DNA from: Marinococcus sp. PL1-022
GTDB lineage: Bacteria; Bacillota; Bacilli; Bacillales; Marinococcaceae
Assembly (NCBI RefSeq): GCF_033845285.1
Contig: NZ_JAWXCX010000001.1
Span: forward strand, 1,317,495 to 1,381,494
Direction: 5' to 3'
DNA: 64,000 nucleotides
This document shows positions 52,238-61,344 of this stretch, piece after piece. A model generated the notes under the pieces. It searched no databases and was not told the origin of the DNA. It worked only from the letters and a program-made list of their open reading frames with translations. The position numbers and the translations under genes are program-made. Numbering within the stretch: position 1 is the stretch's first letter; every line of letters begins with the position of its first letter.

Positions 52238-54427
52238 ATGGCTAAATTGTTATTTAAGTTAGGACATTGGGCAGGAGGAAACAGTAAGAAAGTAATTGGA
52301 TCTGTGTTTCTTCTTTTATCTATTTTAGCAGGCATTGCTTTAAGCATGGGAATGGCTTTTGATGACGACATATCTATGCCGGGTACGGAATCCAAAGACG
52401 CTATGGAGGTAATGGAGAAAGAATTTTCTAGTGGGCGAGAAGGCGGGCAGGCATACATTGTCATGAAGGCTGATAATAATGAAAGTTTAAGTTCGGCAAA
52501 ATATACAACAGCTATGGACGAAATGCTTAATGAAATAAAAAAAGACGAGGCAGTCACAGCTGTTGCCACACCTGAAGAACTGGATAACATAAATACGGAG
52601 GAACAGATCGGTTATGCGACCGTTACTTATGATTCGGCTGCTGAGAATGTCACACAAAAGTCCAAAGATAACGTTGAAGATAATTTGAGTATTGTTCGTG
52701 ACGCCGGCCTGGAAGCGGGATTAGGTGGCAGTGTGGAGTTTGAAGCAACCGAAGCTGGTGGGGGCGCTGGGGAAATTATCGGTGTAGCGCTGGCATATGT
52801 AATACTAGCTGTCACTTTTGCTTCTCTTGTGATTGCCGGTATGCCAATAATAACAGCTCTAATTAGTCTGGGAAGCGGCATCCTGTTAATCATCATTGGG
52901 ACAAACTTCTTTGCTATATCATCTGTATCACTTTCTCTAGCAGGGATGCTAGGATTAGCAGTTGGAATTGATTACGCTCTATTCATTTTTTCCAGGTTCA
53001 AACAGCAATTGCGAAAAGGCAGCTCTGTCCAAGAGTCTATTGCTATAGCAAATGGTACGGCAGGCAATGCGGTTGTTTTTGCAGGTGTCACTGTCATTAT
53101 TGCATTATTGGGACTTTCCGTCGTTAACATTCCATTTATTACAGCGATGGGAATAGCTACAGCAGTCGTGGTTTTATTTTCCATCATTGTAGCTATCCTT
53201 GTTGTGCCAGCTATACTGGGGTTGGTAGGCCACAGAATGAAGGCAGAAAAGAACAATCGTTTTATTTTGAAATTGACTCGTGCTAATAAGAAAAATCAGG
53301 CTAATACTAATAAGTGGGGAAAATTTGTCACGAAGCACCCTGTTATGGTGGCAGTAGTAGGCATTGCTACTTTAATTATAATGGCAGTTCCGTTTTTCCA
53401 TTTAAATATAGGGCTTCCCAATGATGGAAATAAACCATATGAATTCGCAGAACGTGAGGGGTACGACCTGTTAACAGAAGGTTACGGAGAGGGATTTCAT
53501 TCAACGCTAGTAGCTATTGCAGACCCTTCCAACAATGCAGAAGCTTCTTCGGAAACAGTGAACTCTCTATCTGAAGAAGTAGGGCAATTAGATGGTGTCA
53601 AAAGTGTAACACCAGCGCAACCAAACGATACAGGAGAATTATATTTAATGAATGTGACACCGGAGAATGGGCCAAATGATCCTAAGACTAAAAAGGTAGT
53701 TGAAGAAATTCGAGAGCTCTCCGGTGAGGATAATGTAGACTTGATGGTGACAGGATCTACAGCGATTAATATTGATGTCACCAAACAAATCATGGATTCT
53801 CTACCAATGTTTGCAGCGCTCATCGTGTTATTTGCATTTCTGTTAATGATGATCGTCTTTCGATCGATACTTGTTCCATTGAAAGCAGTTTTAGGCTTTG
53901 TACTTTCTATCGGAGCCACTCTAGGGTTTACTGTTTTTGTAGTTCAAGATGGAAACCTTATTGACTTGTTTGGATTCCCTGGTTCGAGCGCCATCCTATT
54001 TCTACTTCCAGTGCTTTGCATAGGAATTTTATTCGGCCTATCAATGGATTATGAAGTATTTCTGGTAAGCAGAATGCGAGAAGAATTTGTGAAAACCGGT
54101 GATTCTAAAAAAGCTGTCTTAGCAGGAATGAAGGAAAGTGGGCCGGTAGTAACAGCAGCGGGCTTAATCATGATATCAGTATTTTCTGGCTTCATTTTTA
54201 CCCAAGATCCAATTATCAAGCAAATGGGGTTAACATTAGCATTTGGTGTGTTGTTTGATGCATTTATTGTGAGGATGATGATTGTGCCGGCTGTCATGAC
54301 ATTAATGGGGAACGCATCTTGGTATTTCCCTAAGTGGTTGGATAAACTACTGCCGAATTTCGATGTTGAAGGTGAAACACTCAAGGAAGAGGTGGATAAT
54401 AAATCAAACAATAGAAAAGTAAGCTGA
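52238..54427 (+). CDS. MMPL-family (RND-like) exporter
   Basis: A 729-residue protein with the MMPL layout: helix 1, a large outside domain (DDDISMPGTESKDAMEVMEKEF...), five helices with SLAGMLGLAVGIDYALFIFSRFKQQL (Asp and Tyr of the proton path), and a repeat of the same plan. The second half has ILFLLPVLCIGILFGLSMDYEVFLVSRMREEF. It would export lipids or hydrophobic drugs using the proton gradient; YdfJ is the Bacillus counterpart. The divergent two-component system probably controls it. It has a low-GC, AT-rich codon use like its neighbours. Confidence 0.9.
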   Translation: MAKLLFKLGHWAGGNSKKVIGSVFLLLSILAGIALSMGMAFDDDISMPGTESKDAMEVMEKEFSSGREGGQAYIVMKADNNESLSSAKYTTAMDEMLNEIKKDEAVTAVATPEELDNINTEEQIGYATVTYDSAAENVTQKSKDNVEDNLSIVRDAGLEAGLGGSVEFEATEAGGGAGEIIGVALAYVILAVTFASLVIAGMPIITALISLGSGILLIIIGTNFFAISSVSLSLAGMLGLAVGIDYALFIFSRFKQQLRKGSSVQESIAIANGTAGNAVVFAGVTVIIALLGLSVVNIPFITAMGIATAVVVLFSIIVAILVVPAILGLVGHRMKAEKNNRFILKLTRANKKNQANTNKWGKFVTKHPVMVAVVGIATLIIMAVPFFHLNIGLPNDGNKPYEFAEREGYDLLTEGYGEGFHSTLVAIADPSNNAEASSETVNSLSEEVGQLDGVKSVTPAQPNDTGELYLMNVTPENGPNDPKTKKVVEEIRELSGEDNVDLMVTGSTAINIDVTKQIMDSLPMFAALIVLFAFLLMMIVFRSILVPLKAVLGFVLSIGATLGFTVFVVQDGNLIDLFGFPGSSAILFLLPVLCIGILFGLSMDYEVFLVSRMREEFVKTGDSKKAVLAGMKESGPVVTAAGLIMISVFSGFIFTQDPIIKQMGLTLAFGVLFDAFIVRMMIVPAVMTLMGNASWYFPKWLDKLLPNFDVEGETLKEEVDNKSNNRKVS

Positions 54428-54561
54428 TTGTCTATTATTGATAGAGGAGCATTATACTGCTCCTCCTGGGTAAATTTTTAAAAGTTCTATTTTGCTCATC
54501 TAATTAATCAAGGAAATTATAAATTAATGCGCAAAAGGATTATGAAGATGGGGGCGTACTA

Positions 54562-54681
54562 ATGCTTTCTCTAATAAATTTAGACATGCCGAGATTACTC
54601 CTCATTGTTATTCTTATTTCTACGCATGTATTTGGTTTTTTATTCGCCGTTTATTTCTCTAGCCCGTTTAATAAAGAATGA
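54562..54681 (+). CDS. Tiny membrane protein, 39 residues
   Basis: ATG after GATGGGGGCGTACTA reads MLSLINLDMPRLLLIVILIS then THVFGFLFAVYFSSPFNKE and stops. One or two helices. It lies after the exporter gene and may be an accessory of it. Chance cannot be excluded. Confidence 0.4.
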   Translation: MLSLINLDMPRLLLIVILISTHVFGFLFAVYFSSPFNKE

Positions 54682-54919
54682 TTTCAATGTATATTGTAAG
54701 GTGAGTAATGCACCACTTGCAGGGCATTTGACTTTATTTTATCGTTTCACTAATTAGTAAGGTCAAATGAAAATATTTTGGTTAAAATTTATTTATCTCG
54801 CTTAAGTTTATATTTTAATGAGGCGAGACCAACCAAGCATTAAACAATTTTGCAAGACCGGAAGAGTAAAGAACATGGAATGGCTCAATGTAAATTAGCT
54901 GCTGTTGTTCCAAAAATCA

Positions 54920-54947
54920 AAGCCCTCTTCATTCACGAAGGGGGCTT
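54920..54947. terminator. Terminator, probably bidirectional
   Basis: Stem AAGCCCTCTTC / GAAGGGGGCTT with TTT on the plus side and GATTTTTGG on the minus side. Confidence 0.7.
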
Positions 54948-55055
54948 TTGTACGTCTAAGATTCTTTTAAAGACGGGGTAGTTTTATAAGTACGACACTA
55001 TCAAAAATTTTCTGTCCAGCCTTGGTCACCTATAATCACTGTTCTGTTAATAAAA

Positions 55056-55083
55056 CAGCCAATCTTCACCAGGAAGTTGGCTG
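55056..55083 (-). terminator. Terminator of the P450-Spx-ferredoxin operon
   Basis: Stem CAGCCAA / TTGGCTG plus further pairing CTTC / GGAAG; in the minus direction followed by TTTTATTAAC. Confidence 0.6.
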
Positions 55084-55124
55084 CTTTATCGATACTCTCT
55101 TGTAAGGTCACTTCAGCAGTAATG

Positions 55125-55361
55125 TTACTTTGGTTTGTTAAATGGATGGTCTGCTATTTGAATAGCCTCCGTGGGGCATTCTTCAAAGGCTTCTGCCAAT
55201 TGATCCATTTTCTCCTCGGGCATTGGTTGCGTGCCCTGATTCTCATCCAGCGTCACAAAAGCCAGGCCTTCGTCATCAAGTTCAAAAATGTCGGGGGCTA
55301 TTTCTTCACAATGACCACAACCGATGCATTCATCTCTGTCGACTGTCACATATCTAGCCAT
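55125..55361 (-). CDS. Ferredoxin, single [4Fe-4S] or [3Fe-4S] cluster
   Basis: A 78-residue ferredoxin: CIGCGHCEEIAPDIFELDDEG gives three Cys (CxxCxxC) and the fourth is in EECPTEAI. This is the small single-cluster type that often feeds electrons to bacterial P450s. Its start overlaps the end of the Spx-like gene by eight bases, and the P450 gene is third in line, so it is the likely electron donor for that P450. No ferredoxin reductase is encoded nearby. Confidence 0.9.
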   Translation of the reverse strand: MARYVTVDRDECIGCGHCEEIAPDIFELDDEGLAFVTLDENQGTQPMPEEKMDQLAEAFEECPTEAIQIADHPFNKPK

Positions 55362-55770
55362 TCGGAGCCTCCTTAGCGAGTAAACGAGTTTTTGCTTCTT
55401 GTAGATAGGAAGAGCGAGTGCTCTTCGGAATAAACTGGCGCATGTCTTCGTTGCTGTAACCTACTTGCAAGTGGTTATCATCATAAAGTAAGGGCTTTCG
55501 AACCAAACCGGGGTATTTGCTCATTAATTGAAATAGTTCCTGCATCGTCAACGTGTTCCAATCGATATTTAATGCCTGGAAATCCTTGGAGCGGGTAGCT
55601 ACAATGTCATCGGTGCCTTTTTCTGTTTTCCGAAAAATCTCTTTGACTTCATGAACCGAAAGGGGATGGGCTAAAATATTCCTTTCCTGAAAAGGAATAC
55701 AATGATCTTGTAACCATTTTTTGGCTTTTTGACAAGAAGCACGCCCCGGTGCCGTTAATAGCGTGACCAT
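55354..55770 (-). CDS. Spx/ArsC-family protein lacking the first redox Cys
   Basis: A 138-residue protein that matches Spx along its length: TLLTAPGRASCQKAKKWLQDH, then ERNILAHPLSVHEVKEIFRKTEKGTDDIVATRSKDFQALN, then KYPGLVRKPLLYDDNHLQVGYSNEDMRQFIP. In Spx residues 10 and 13 form a CxxC disulfide switch; here residue 10 is Arg and only C13 is left. The Gly and Arg of the RNA-polymerase alpha contact (GTDD...TRS) are kept, so it may still bind polymerase but without the disulfide switch. It lies between a P450 and a ferredoxin gene, an unusual place. ArsC-like enzyme function is less likely. Confidence 0.85.
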   Translation of the reverse strand: MVTLLTAPGRASCQKAKKWLQDHCIPFQERNILAHPLSVHEVKEIFRKTEKGTDDIVATRSKDFQALNIDWNTLTMQELFQLMSKYPGLVRKPLLYDDNHLQVGYSNEDMRQFIPKSTRSSYLQEAKTRLLAKEAPNG

Positions 55771-55821
55771 GAAAATGTCTCCTTGTTATCCGATGCGCTG
55801 AAGGCGCGTCGGAACGTGAAT

Positions 55822-57087
55822 TTACTGAAAGGAAAAAGTAACGGGCAGGGATTCGAGGCCTTGAGAAGATAGAACGAAACTCCATGTAATCTCCTCACGG
55901 GGATATTTCAGCTGCAGATTGGGCAGTCGTTGAAATAGCGTGGAGAACGCCACATCCCCTTCGATCCGTGCGAGAGGGGCTCCGAGACACATGTGTAGGC
56001 CCTGACCGAAGGCCAGGTGACGATCAATCTCACGCTGAATTTTCAGGTCTTCCGCTTCCGTAAACTTTTTTTCATCCCGGTTCGCTGACTTAACGAGCAC
56101 CAGCACCATGTCACCCTTGGCAATAGGCTGTCCGGCAATCTCGGTATCCTGCGTGGCATAACGTGGTCCAACAGCTGTCGACGGGCCATTGAACCGCAAC
56201 AATTCTTCGACTGCTCCCGGAACGAGACTGCGATCATTTTTTAAGGCCTGAAGTTCTTCCGGATGATCGAACAATTCAAAAGCTCCCGTCGCAATCAGGT
56301 TGGACGTCGTTTCATGACCGGCAAAAATCAACAGGGTGATCATGGAAATCAGCTCCGATTCACTGAGCCGGTCGTCCTCTTCTTCCATGGTTACCAGTTT
56401 GCTGATCAAATCATCTCCAGGAGCCTGTCGCTTGCTTTCCACCAGCTGTTTGGTGTATTTCCCGAATTGCTCCAGGTGTTTGGTGACGGCTGGATCCTGC
56501 CTGCCCCATCCCATTCCCTGGGCAATAGCTGAAGACCACGTCTGAATTTGTGCCCGATCTCCTTCCGGCACGCCGAGCATTTCCGAGATAACGTTAATCG
56601 GCAGTGGATACGCATAATCTTTCACGAGATCCATCTCGCCGTCCGCCTCCACGTTATCCAGCAGTTCGTCGGCAATTTCCTGCACACGCGGCCGGAGGCT
56701 TTCCATGTATTTCAGCGTGAACGCTTTGGACACTAAGGAACGTAGACGGCGGTGATCCAACCCATCCATAAAAAGCATAGATGTTCCTGTAAAAAACGTA
56801 TCCGGTGCCTCCTCATCAACGGAATCGGTTAACTGTTCCCGGACCCCGTCCGCATCAATGTAAGAAGGATCGACCGTAAACCCTTTTTTGTCTTTTAGTA
56901 CCTGCAGGGCTTCGTCCATATGGGGCACCAACCACGCCTGGTTGTCCTCGCTTCCCATCGGGTGCGGAATCGAAAGCACCGGGCCCTCCGCCCGTGCTTC
57001 GGCGAAAACCGAAAAGGGATCCTCTCTACTTTTTCCGCTGAGTATGCCTAACACTCTTGTCTGTACAGAATCGCTGGATTGATCCAA
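55822..57087 (-). CDS. Cytochrome P450 (CYP107-like)
   Basis: A 421-residue soluble P450. The I-helix AGHETTSN carries the oxygen-activating Thr, EELLRF is the ExxR region, and FGQGLHMCLGAPLAR holds the heme-ligand Cys near residue 367. FMDGLDHRRLRSLVSKAFT fits the CYP107-type substrate and proton region. It would hydroxylate a fatty acid, terpenoid or drug-like molecule with electrons from the ferredoxin. A TTG start after AAAGGACGATCACT is used. It leads the operon and lies divergent to a TetR gene. Confidence 0.93.
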   Translation of the reverse strand: MDQSSDSVQTRVLGILSGKSREDPFSVFAEARAEGPVLSIPHPMGSEDNQAWLVPHMDEALQVLKDKKGFTVDPSYIDADGVREQLTDSVDEEAPDTFFTGTSMLFMDGLDHRRLRSLVSKAFTLKYMESLRPRVQEIADELLDNVEADGEMDLVKDYAYPLPINVISEMLGVPEGDRAQIQTWSSAIAQGMGWGRQDPAVTKHLEQFGKYTKQLVESKRQAPGDDLISKLVTMEEEDDRLSESELISMITLLIFAGHETTSNLIATGAFELFDHPEELQALKNDRSLVPGAVEELLRFNGPSTAVGPRYATQDTEIAGQPIAKGDMVLVLVKSANRDEKKFTEAEDLKIQREIDRHLAFGQGLHMCLGAPLARIEGDVAFSTLFQRLPNLQLKYPREEITWSFVLSSQGLESLPVTFSFQ

Positions 57088-57130
57088 AGTGATCGTCCTT
57101 TCGTGATTGAGATAGCATAGGTTGTATAGA

Positions 57131-57148
57131 TTGATCCCTATAGATCAA
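57131..57148. promoter_or_regulatory. Inverted repeat, candidate TetR operator 1
   Basis: TTGATC-CCTATA-GATCAA, perfect 6-bp arms with a 6-base spacer, in the divergent promoter region of the P450 operon and close to its start. Confidence 0.55.
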
Positions 57149-57180
57149 GTATACTAACAGCATGTACGATAATGAACATA

Positions 57181-57212
57181 CTGTTCGGTAGAAATTTTTA
57201 AATAACGAACAG
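57181..57212. promoter_or_regulatory. Inverted repeat, candidate TetR operator 2
   Basis: CTGTTCG ... CGAACAG with an 18-base AT-rich spacer, in the middle of the divergent region. A further GTTCGTTAG follows at 57227. Confidence 0.5.
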
Positions 57213-57265
57213 CTGCAGACATTCGTGTTCGTTAGTCATGAAAATGTCACATTCAGCAGGGAGAA

Positions 57266-57844
57266 ATGATGAAATCTATATCTAAAACCGACCGGAGAGT
57301 AAAGTATACAAAAGCAGCTCTCAAGCATAGCTTGTTTGCATTAATGGAGGAGAAGTCCATTACATCTATTACAGTCACAGAGCTATGTAAGCATGCCGAT
57401 ATTAATCGAAATACCTTTTATGCTCACTATCGGTCGCCCAATGAATTGCTTGCTGATATTGAAAAAGAATTTACTCGAGCCTTTATTCATAAAGTGGAAC
57501 AATCTCTCGACCGCCCCCGATATAACGATCTCATGTACAGGCTGTGTGTCTACCTCGAGCAGAACAAGTCTACCTGCAGGGCGCTTGTGAAACTGCAAAG
57601 CAACCGGGAAGATGTCTTTACGCGTATCCATCATTACTTTCATCCGCGCATCGTTCAAAAATGGGTTCAGGAAAACTCTCTGGATTACTCCAATGTGGAT
57701 GCATTGTACGTATTTATTGCAGGGGGGAGCAGAGCTCTCATTGAAGAGTGGGTGGAAACGGACTTTCAGCAAAGTCCGGAGGAGATTTCGAGCATGATTG
57801 AAAATATTATGATTACCCTGCATAAGCACATGCTTTACAATTAA
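57266..57844 (+). CDS. TetR-family regulator
   Basis: A 192-residue regulator. The N-terminal HTH is complete: KYTKAALKHSLFALMEEKSITSITVTELCKHADINRNTFYAHYRSPNELL. The C-terminal part (CRALVKLQSNREDVFTRI and later FIAGGSRALIEEWVETDFQQSPEEIS) fits the DhaS-like group of TetR proteins. It faces the P450 operon across a region with two inverted repeats and probably represses it and itself. Start ATG ATG after AGCAGGGAGAA. Confidence 0.9.
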   Translation: MMKSISKTDRRVKYTKAALKHSLFALMEEKSITSITVTELCKHADINRNTFYAHYRSPNELLADIEKEFTRAFIHKVEQSLDRPRYNDLMYRLCVYLEQNKSTCRALVKLQSNREDVFTRIHHYFHPRIVQKWVQENSLDYSNVDALYVFIAGGSRALIEEWVETDFQQSPEEISSMIENIMITLHKHMLYN

Positions 57845-57906
57845 TGTTTGTATTTTGACAGCAAGATAACATGGTGAATTGTGCTGTTTTAGAAAGGAGC
57901 ATTCAT

Positions 57907-58380
57907 ATGGAAGTAATATATCTTGCCGGCGGCTGCTTGTGGGGCGTGCAGGCGTTTATTAAAACGCTGCCTGGTGTGGAATTGACAGAGGCGGGCAGAG
58001 CAAATGGAAGCAGTTATACGCTGGAAGATGACTATGATGGCTACGCCGAATGCGTGAAAACGGGATTTGACCCTGCAGTGATATCAATCAGAGAGCTGAT
58101 GGAATATTTATTTGAAATCATCGATCCGTACAGCTTGAATCAGCAGGGGGAGGACACAGGGGAAAAATATAGAACCGGCGTGTACAGCGAAAAGCAGGAG
58201 CATTTAACAGAAGCGGAGGCGTTTCTTAGGGAGAGAGCAGATTACGACCGTATCATGGTAGAGGTGCTGCCTCTGACAAACTATATCAAAAGCGCCGAGG
58301 AGCACCAGGACCGACTGGATAAGCGCCCCGGCGATTACTGTCACATTCCGGAAGGGTTATTGCGTAAATATAGTGGGTGA
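57907..58380 (+). CDS. msrA: Peptide-methionine (S)-S-oxide reductase MsrA
   Basis: A 157-residue MsrA: YLAGGCLWGVQAFIKTLPGVELTEAGRANG gives the active Cys in GGCLWG (usual GGCFWG). DGYAECVKTGFDP, EIIDPYSLNQQGEDTGEKYRTGVY and TNYIKSAEEHQDRLDKRP are further hallmarks, and a Cys near the end (DYCHIPE) may resolve the disulfide. It repairs oxidised Met. It belongs to the short branch found in Firmicutes. The start MEVIYLA is chosen for AAAGGAGCATTCAT. Confidence 0.9.
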   Translation: MEVIYLAGGCLWGVQAFIKTLPGVELTEAGRANGSSYTLEDDYDGYAECVKTGFDPAVISIRELMEYLFEIIDPYSLNQQGEDTGEKYRTGVYSEKQEHLTEAEAFLRERADYDRIMVEVLPLTNYIKSAEEHQDRLDKRPGDYCHIPEGLLRKYSG

Positions 58381-58407
58381 TGTATCCCCCGGGCTGGCGG
58401 GGGGAAG

Positions 58408-58995
58408 CTAGAACGCAGCGTAAAAGCCCGCCAGCAACAAAACTGCGACGACAGCAGCTATTATGGTGAAGCACAGGAACGTGAAAGCGATCGTTAAGGC
58501 TTTTGGCCTGCTTGTATTTGCCGCAACTTGGATTGTGCCGACAGCAACGACAAACATCCATATAAAAGAAATCCATTCGAGCACTCTGTAAACAAACGTG
58601 AATAATGACGGAGTACTCCCCTGGGCAAAAAATAAGACCAATCCAATAAGCGTGATTGGCAGTAAGAAGAGGGAAGGGGTAATAGTTAAAATATTGACCC
58701 AAAAAGCTTTTTGATAGGAAAGGGGACGATCATGAATGCTGCCCGCCCCTTTCAAAATCAAGGGTAATATAAAAAGAGAAATCCCGCCAAATAGGGTCGC
58801 CAGCACTAAAAGCCAGAGATTATTGGAAAGAATTGAAGATTGATTAGTACCAAGGGAAATATAATTTGTAATAAACGTATGTAAAAGACTGAGTCCCAGA
58901 ATAATGGCTGCCACTGTGGGAAGCGGGTAATGGTTTGTTAAAACAGCGAATTGCTTCCGGGGCTGGAAAGGAAGCTGAAGGATGGATGTAAACAT
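58408..58995 (-). CDS. Yip1-domain membrane protein
   Basis: A 195-residue protein with five helices. The opening FTSILQLPFQPRKQFAVLT and the later GGISLFILPLILKGAGSIHDRPLSYQKAFWVNILTITPSLFLLP fit the Yip1/YIPF family of bacterial membrane proteins, whose function is unclear. The start MFTSILQ is chosen for GAGGAGGAACCCGT. It reads toward msrA and stands alone. Confidence 0.7.
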   Translation of the reverse strand: MFTSILQLPFQPRKQFAVLTNHYPLPTVAAIILGLSLLHTFITNYISLGTNQSSILSNNLWLLVLATLFGGISLFILPLILKGAGSIHDRPLSYQKAFWVNILTITPSLFLLPITLIGLVLFFAQGSTPSLFTFVYRVLEWISFIWMFVVAVGTIQVAANTSRPKALTIAFTFLCFTIIAAVVAVLLLAGFYAAF

Positions 58996-59123
58996 ACGGG
59001 TTCCTCCTGCGGTTTTTTGTAATTTAATTACATTATATATAATAATATACATTCATTAAGCTGGAAACCCTGCATCTCATGAATGCAATAAATCATGACA
59101 AATTTAATGGAGTAAAACTAAAC

Positions 59124-59160
59124 AAAGACGCGGAGGTATAAACTATACCTCCGCGTCTTT
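59124..59160. terminator. Strong terminator hairpin
   Basis: A perfect 17-bp stem AAAGACGCGGAGGTATA / TATACCTCCGCGTCTTT with a three-base loop. It follows the DUF4870 gene on the minus strand (tail GTTTAGTTTTAC) and also has TTTCTG on the plus side. Confidence 0.85.
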
Positions 59161-59196
59161 TTCTGTCAGGATGATGTTTTTTACTGGTGAGGGTCT

Positions 59197-59508
59197 TCAT
59201 TCCTGGTGGTCGCTTGCAACCCTTAGGGCCCATAGAACATTTAAAATCATGATAGCAATTTGTACGATAGCCACGAGGGAAAAGAACAGCCAGAAAGAAT
59301 TGGAATACATATAAGCACCATTGGTTAGATATGCCCAGAAGCCTGCTGCGAGAATCATAATTGTCGGAAGCAGATGGGAAAGCAGTGCTCTTAAAGCATG
59401 TGGACGGGAATAATCGTTACCTGCAATTAAAACGATTAATGGCACGAAAACCGGGGCAAAAAATACGCTTATATAGGAAAGAATAGAAGAGATTTGCGAG
59501 CCGGTCAC
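59197..59508 (-). CDS. DUF4870-like membrane protein
   Basis: A 103-residue protein with three helices; ISSILSYISVFFAPVFVPLIVLIAGNDYSRPHALRALLSHLLP is the DUF4870 pattern. The GTG start after GAAAGGAGTTGATTTCG is preferred; the TTG three codons earlier is too close to the ribosome site. Function unknown. Confidence 0.75.
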   Translation of the reverse strand: MTGSQISSILSYISVFFAPVFVPLIVLIAGNDYSRPHALRALLSHLLPTIMILAAGFWAYLTNGAYMYSNSFWLFFSLVAIVQIAIMILNVLWALRVASDHQE

Positions 59509-59737
59509 CGAAATCAACTCCTTTCGTTAAGCTGGAGAAGTTCTTCATCACTCCACGACAAAGCAATCTTCAGCACGTGGCGTATTTTTTAGTAATTGCA
59601 CGTTTTGCAGTACCTTTGGTACGTATGATTCTACGAAGTTATCTGTACCCTTATGATAGCATATATGTCATGAATGGAATGGAATTTTTTGATATTGCAA
59701 CGTGAGAGATGTTGAAAAATGAGTCAAATTTAGTGAG

Positions 59738-61195
59738 TTATAAAATGGGTGATAAGAGATGCGAAACAGCCTCCTTGCTGCGGATCCACAGGGACCGTTT
59801 CTCGTATTCCGCGAGCGTGACTTCGGACGCATGAGTCTCCATGTCATAAAGAAAAGCGTTGGTCAGGTCCCTGGTGGTTTCGGCGTGATAGATAAAAGCA
59901 TTGATTTCAAAATTTAAGCGGAAGCTGCGCACATCAATGTTGGCGGTCCCGACCGAGCTTATTTCACCGTCGACTGTGATTGTTTTAGCATGGATAAAGC
60001 CATTATTATAAATATAAACCCTAGCTCCTGCCCGCAGAATCATGCCGATATGCGAGTATGTTGCCCAATAAACAAAAGGGTGGTCCGGCTTGTCGGGAAT
60101 CATAATTCGGACATCGACGCCGGATAAAGAGGCAATCCGAATGGCATCCATCAAACTTTCATCCGGAATGAAATACGGCGTTTGAATTGTTACGGAATGT
60201 TTGGCTGTATTAATCATTTTAATATAGCCATTTTTAATTTGTTCCCATTCCGAATCTGGTCCGCTTGATACGATTTGCATGCTGCTCGTTCCAAAATTCG
60301 GAGAAGCGGGGAAATAGTGCAACGCGTAATGAATAGGATGGTGGGAGTTTGCCTGATTCCAGTCTAGAAAAAATCGGGTCTGCATAGCTTTTACTGTCTG
60401 GCCTTCGATCCTTAGATGTGTATCACGCCAATAACCAAATGCCTTGTTTAAACCGACATACTCATCACCAATATTAAAGCCGCCAATATAGCCAAGGTGC
60501 CCATCGATAATAACCAGCTTGCGGTGGTTACGGTAATTCAGGCGCAAATTAATCAAAGGCAGACGCTTGGGGAAAAAAGCTGCTGTTTCACCGCCTGCTT
60601 CCACGATGCCGCTAAGATCACTTTTACTCAGGGTTCTTGAGCCCATATCGTCATATAGCACACGAACCAGGACGCCCTCCTCAGCTTTTTTCCGGAGGGC
60701 TTCAATAATTTGTGCTCCAAGCTCATCATTTCGCAGAATATAATATTGCAGATGCACATGGTCCCTGGCACTGGCAATGTCACGAAGCAGGGAGTCGAAC
60801 TTTTTTCGGCCGTCTGTGAATATTTGCACGTCATTTAACTGTGTAAGGAGGGCCCCGTTATTTTTTAAGTGCATATAAATTAAATCCCGGTGCTTGGCTG
60901 CGATTCCATCTGAAAAAGAAAAGCTCCCGTTTTTTACGGCATGCAGCTGTTCCTGGATTAAATCTTCAATACCGATGCTTTTCATTTCACTCGTGTCAAA
61001 TAGACGCTTGCGGGTTAAGTTTTGCCCAAAGATTAAATAAAGCACGAAGCCTATAATAGGAAGAAAAAACAATAGCATTAGCCAGGCCCAGGCTGTGGTC
61101 GGGTTCCGTTTTTCAAGAAAAACAATTACGAATGCCGAAAAGATATTAAAAACCAGTAATACAGCGAAAAAAACAGATACAATAGTGTTTTCCAT
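59738..61195 (-). CDS. cls: Cardiolipin synthase
   Basis: A 485-residue phospholipase D-family enzyme. Two N-terminal helices (residues 5-60, including TTAWAWLMLLFFLPIIGFVLYLIFG) precede the catalytic part. The two HKD motifs are NYRNHRKLVIIDGHLGYIGGFN and GFIHAKTITVDGEISSVGTANID. It joins two phosphatidylglycerol molecules to cardiolipin in the membrane. The length and order are normal. The ATG is followed by MENTIVSVFFA and preceded by AGGAGGAAAATAG. Confidence 0.95.
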   Translation of the reverse strand: MENTIVSVFFAVLLVFNIFSAFVIVFLEKRNPTTAWAWLMLLFFLPIIGFVLYLIFGQNLTRKRLFDTSEMKSIGIEDLIQEQLHAVKNGSFSFSDGIAAKHRDLIYMHLKNNGALLTQLNDVQIFTDGRKKFDSLLRDIASARDHVHLQYYILRNDELGAQIIEALRKKAEEGVLVRVLYDDMGSRTLSKSDLSGIVEAGGETAAFFPKRLPLINLRLNYRNHRKLVIIDGHLGYIGGFNIGDEYVGLNKAFGYWRDTHLRIEGQTVKAMQTRFFLDWNQANSHHPIHYALHYFPASPNFGTSSMQIVSSGPDSEWEQIKNGYIKMINTAKHSVTIQTPYFIPDESLMDAIRIASLSGVDVRIMIPDKPDHPFVYWATYSHIGMILRAGARVYIYNNGFIHAKTITVDGEISSVGTANIDVRSFRLNFEINAFIYHAETTRDLTNAFLYDMETHASEVTLAEYEKRSLWIRSKEAVSHLLSPIL

Positions 61196-61344
61196 CTATT
61201 TTCCTCCTTCTGTTTTTATATCTATGCCAGAGAGTTCGTGCCGTTTTTTGAGCGTTCGTTTATCAAATAATAGCATTAATTAAAAAGAAATACTCAGTAT
61301 TACAATTAAAAATTGAATTAGATGAAAAGCAGCTTTCAAAAATA

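Larger units (their letters stand above)
54682..55124. other. Intergenic stretch after the exporter
   Basis: About 440 bases with no gene recognised. It holds two terminators listed separately. Confidence 0.5.
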
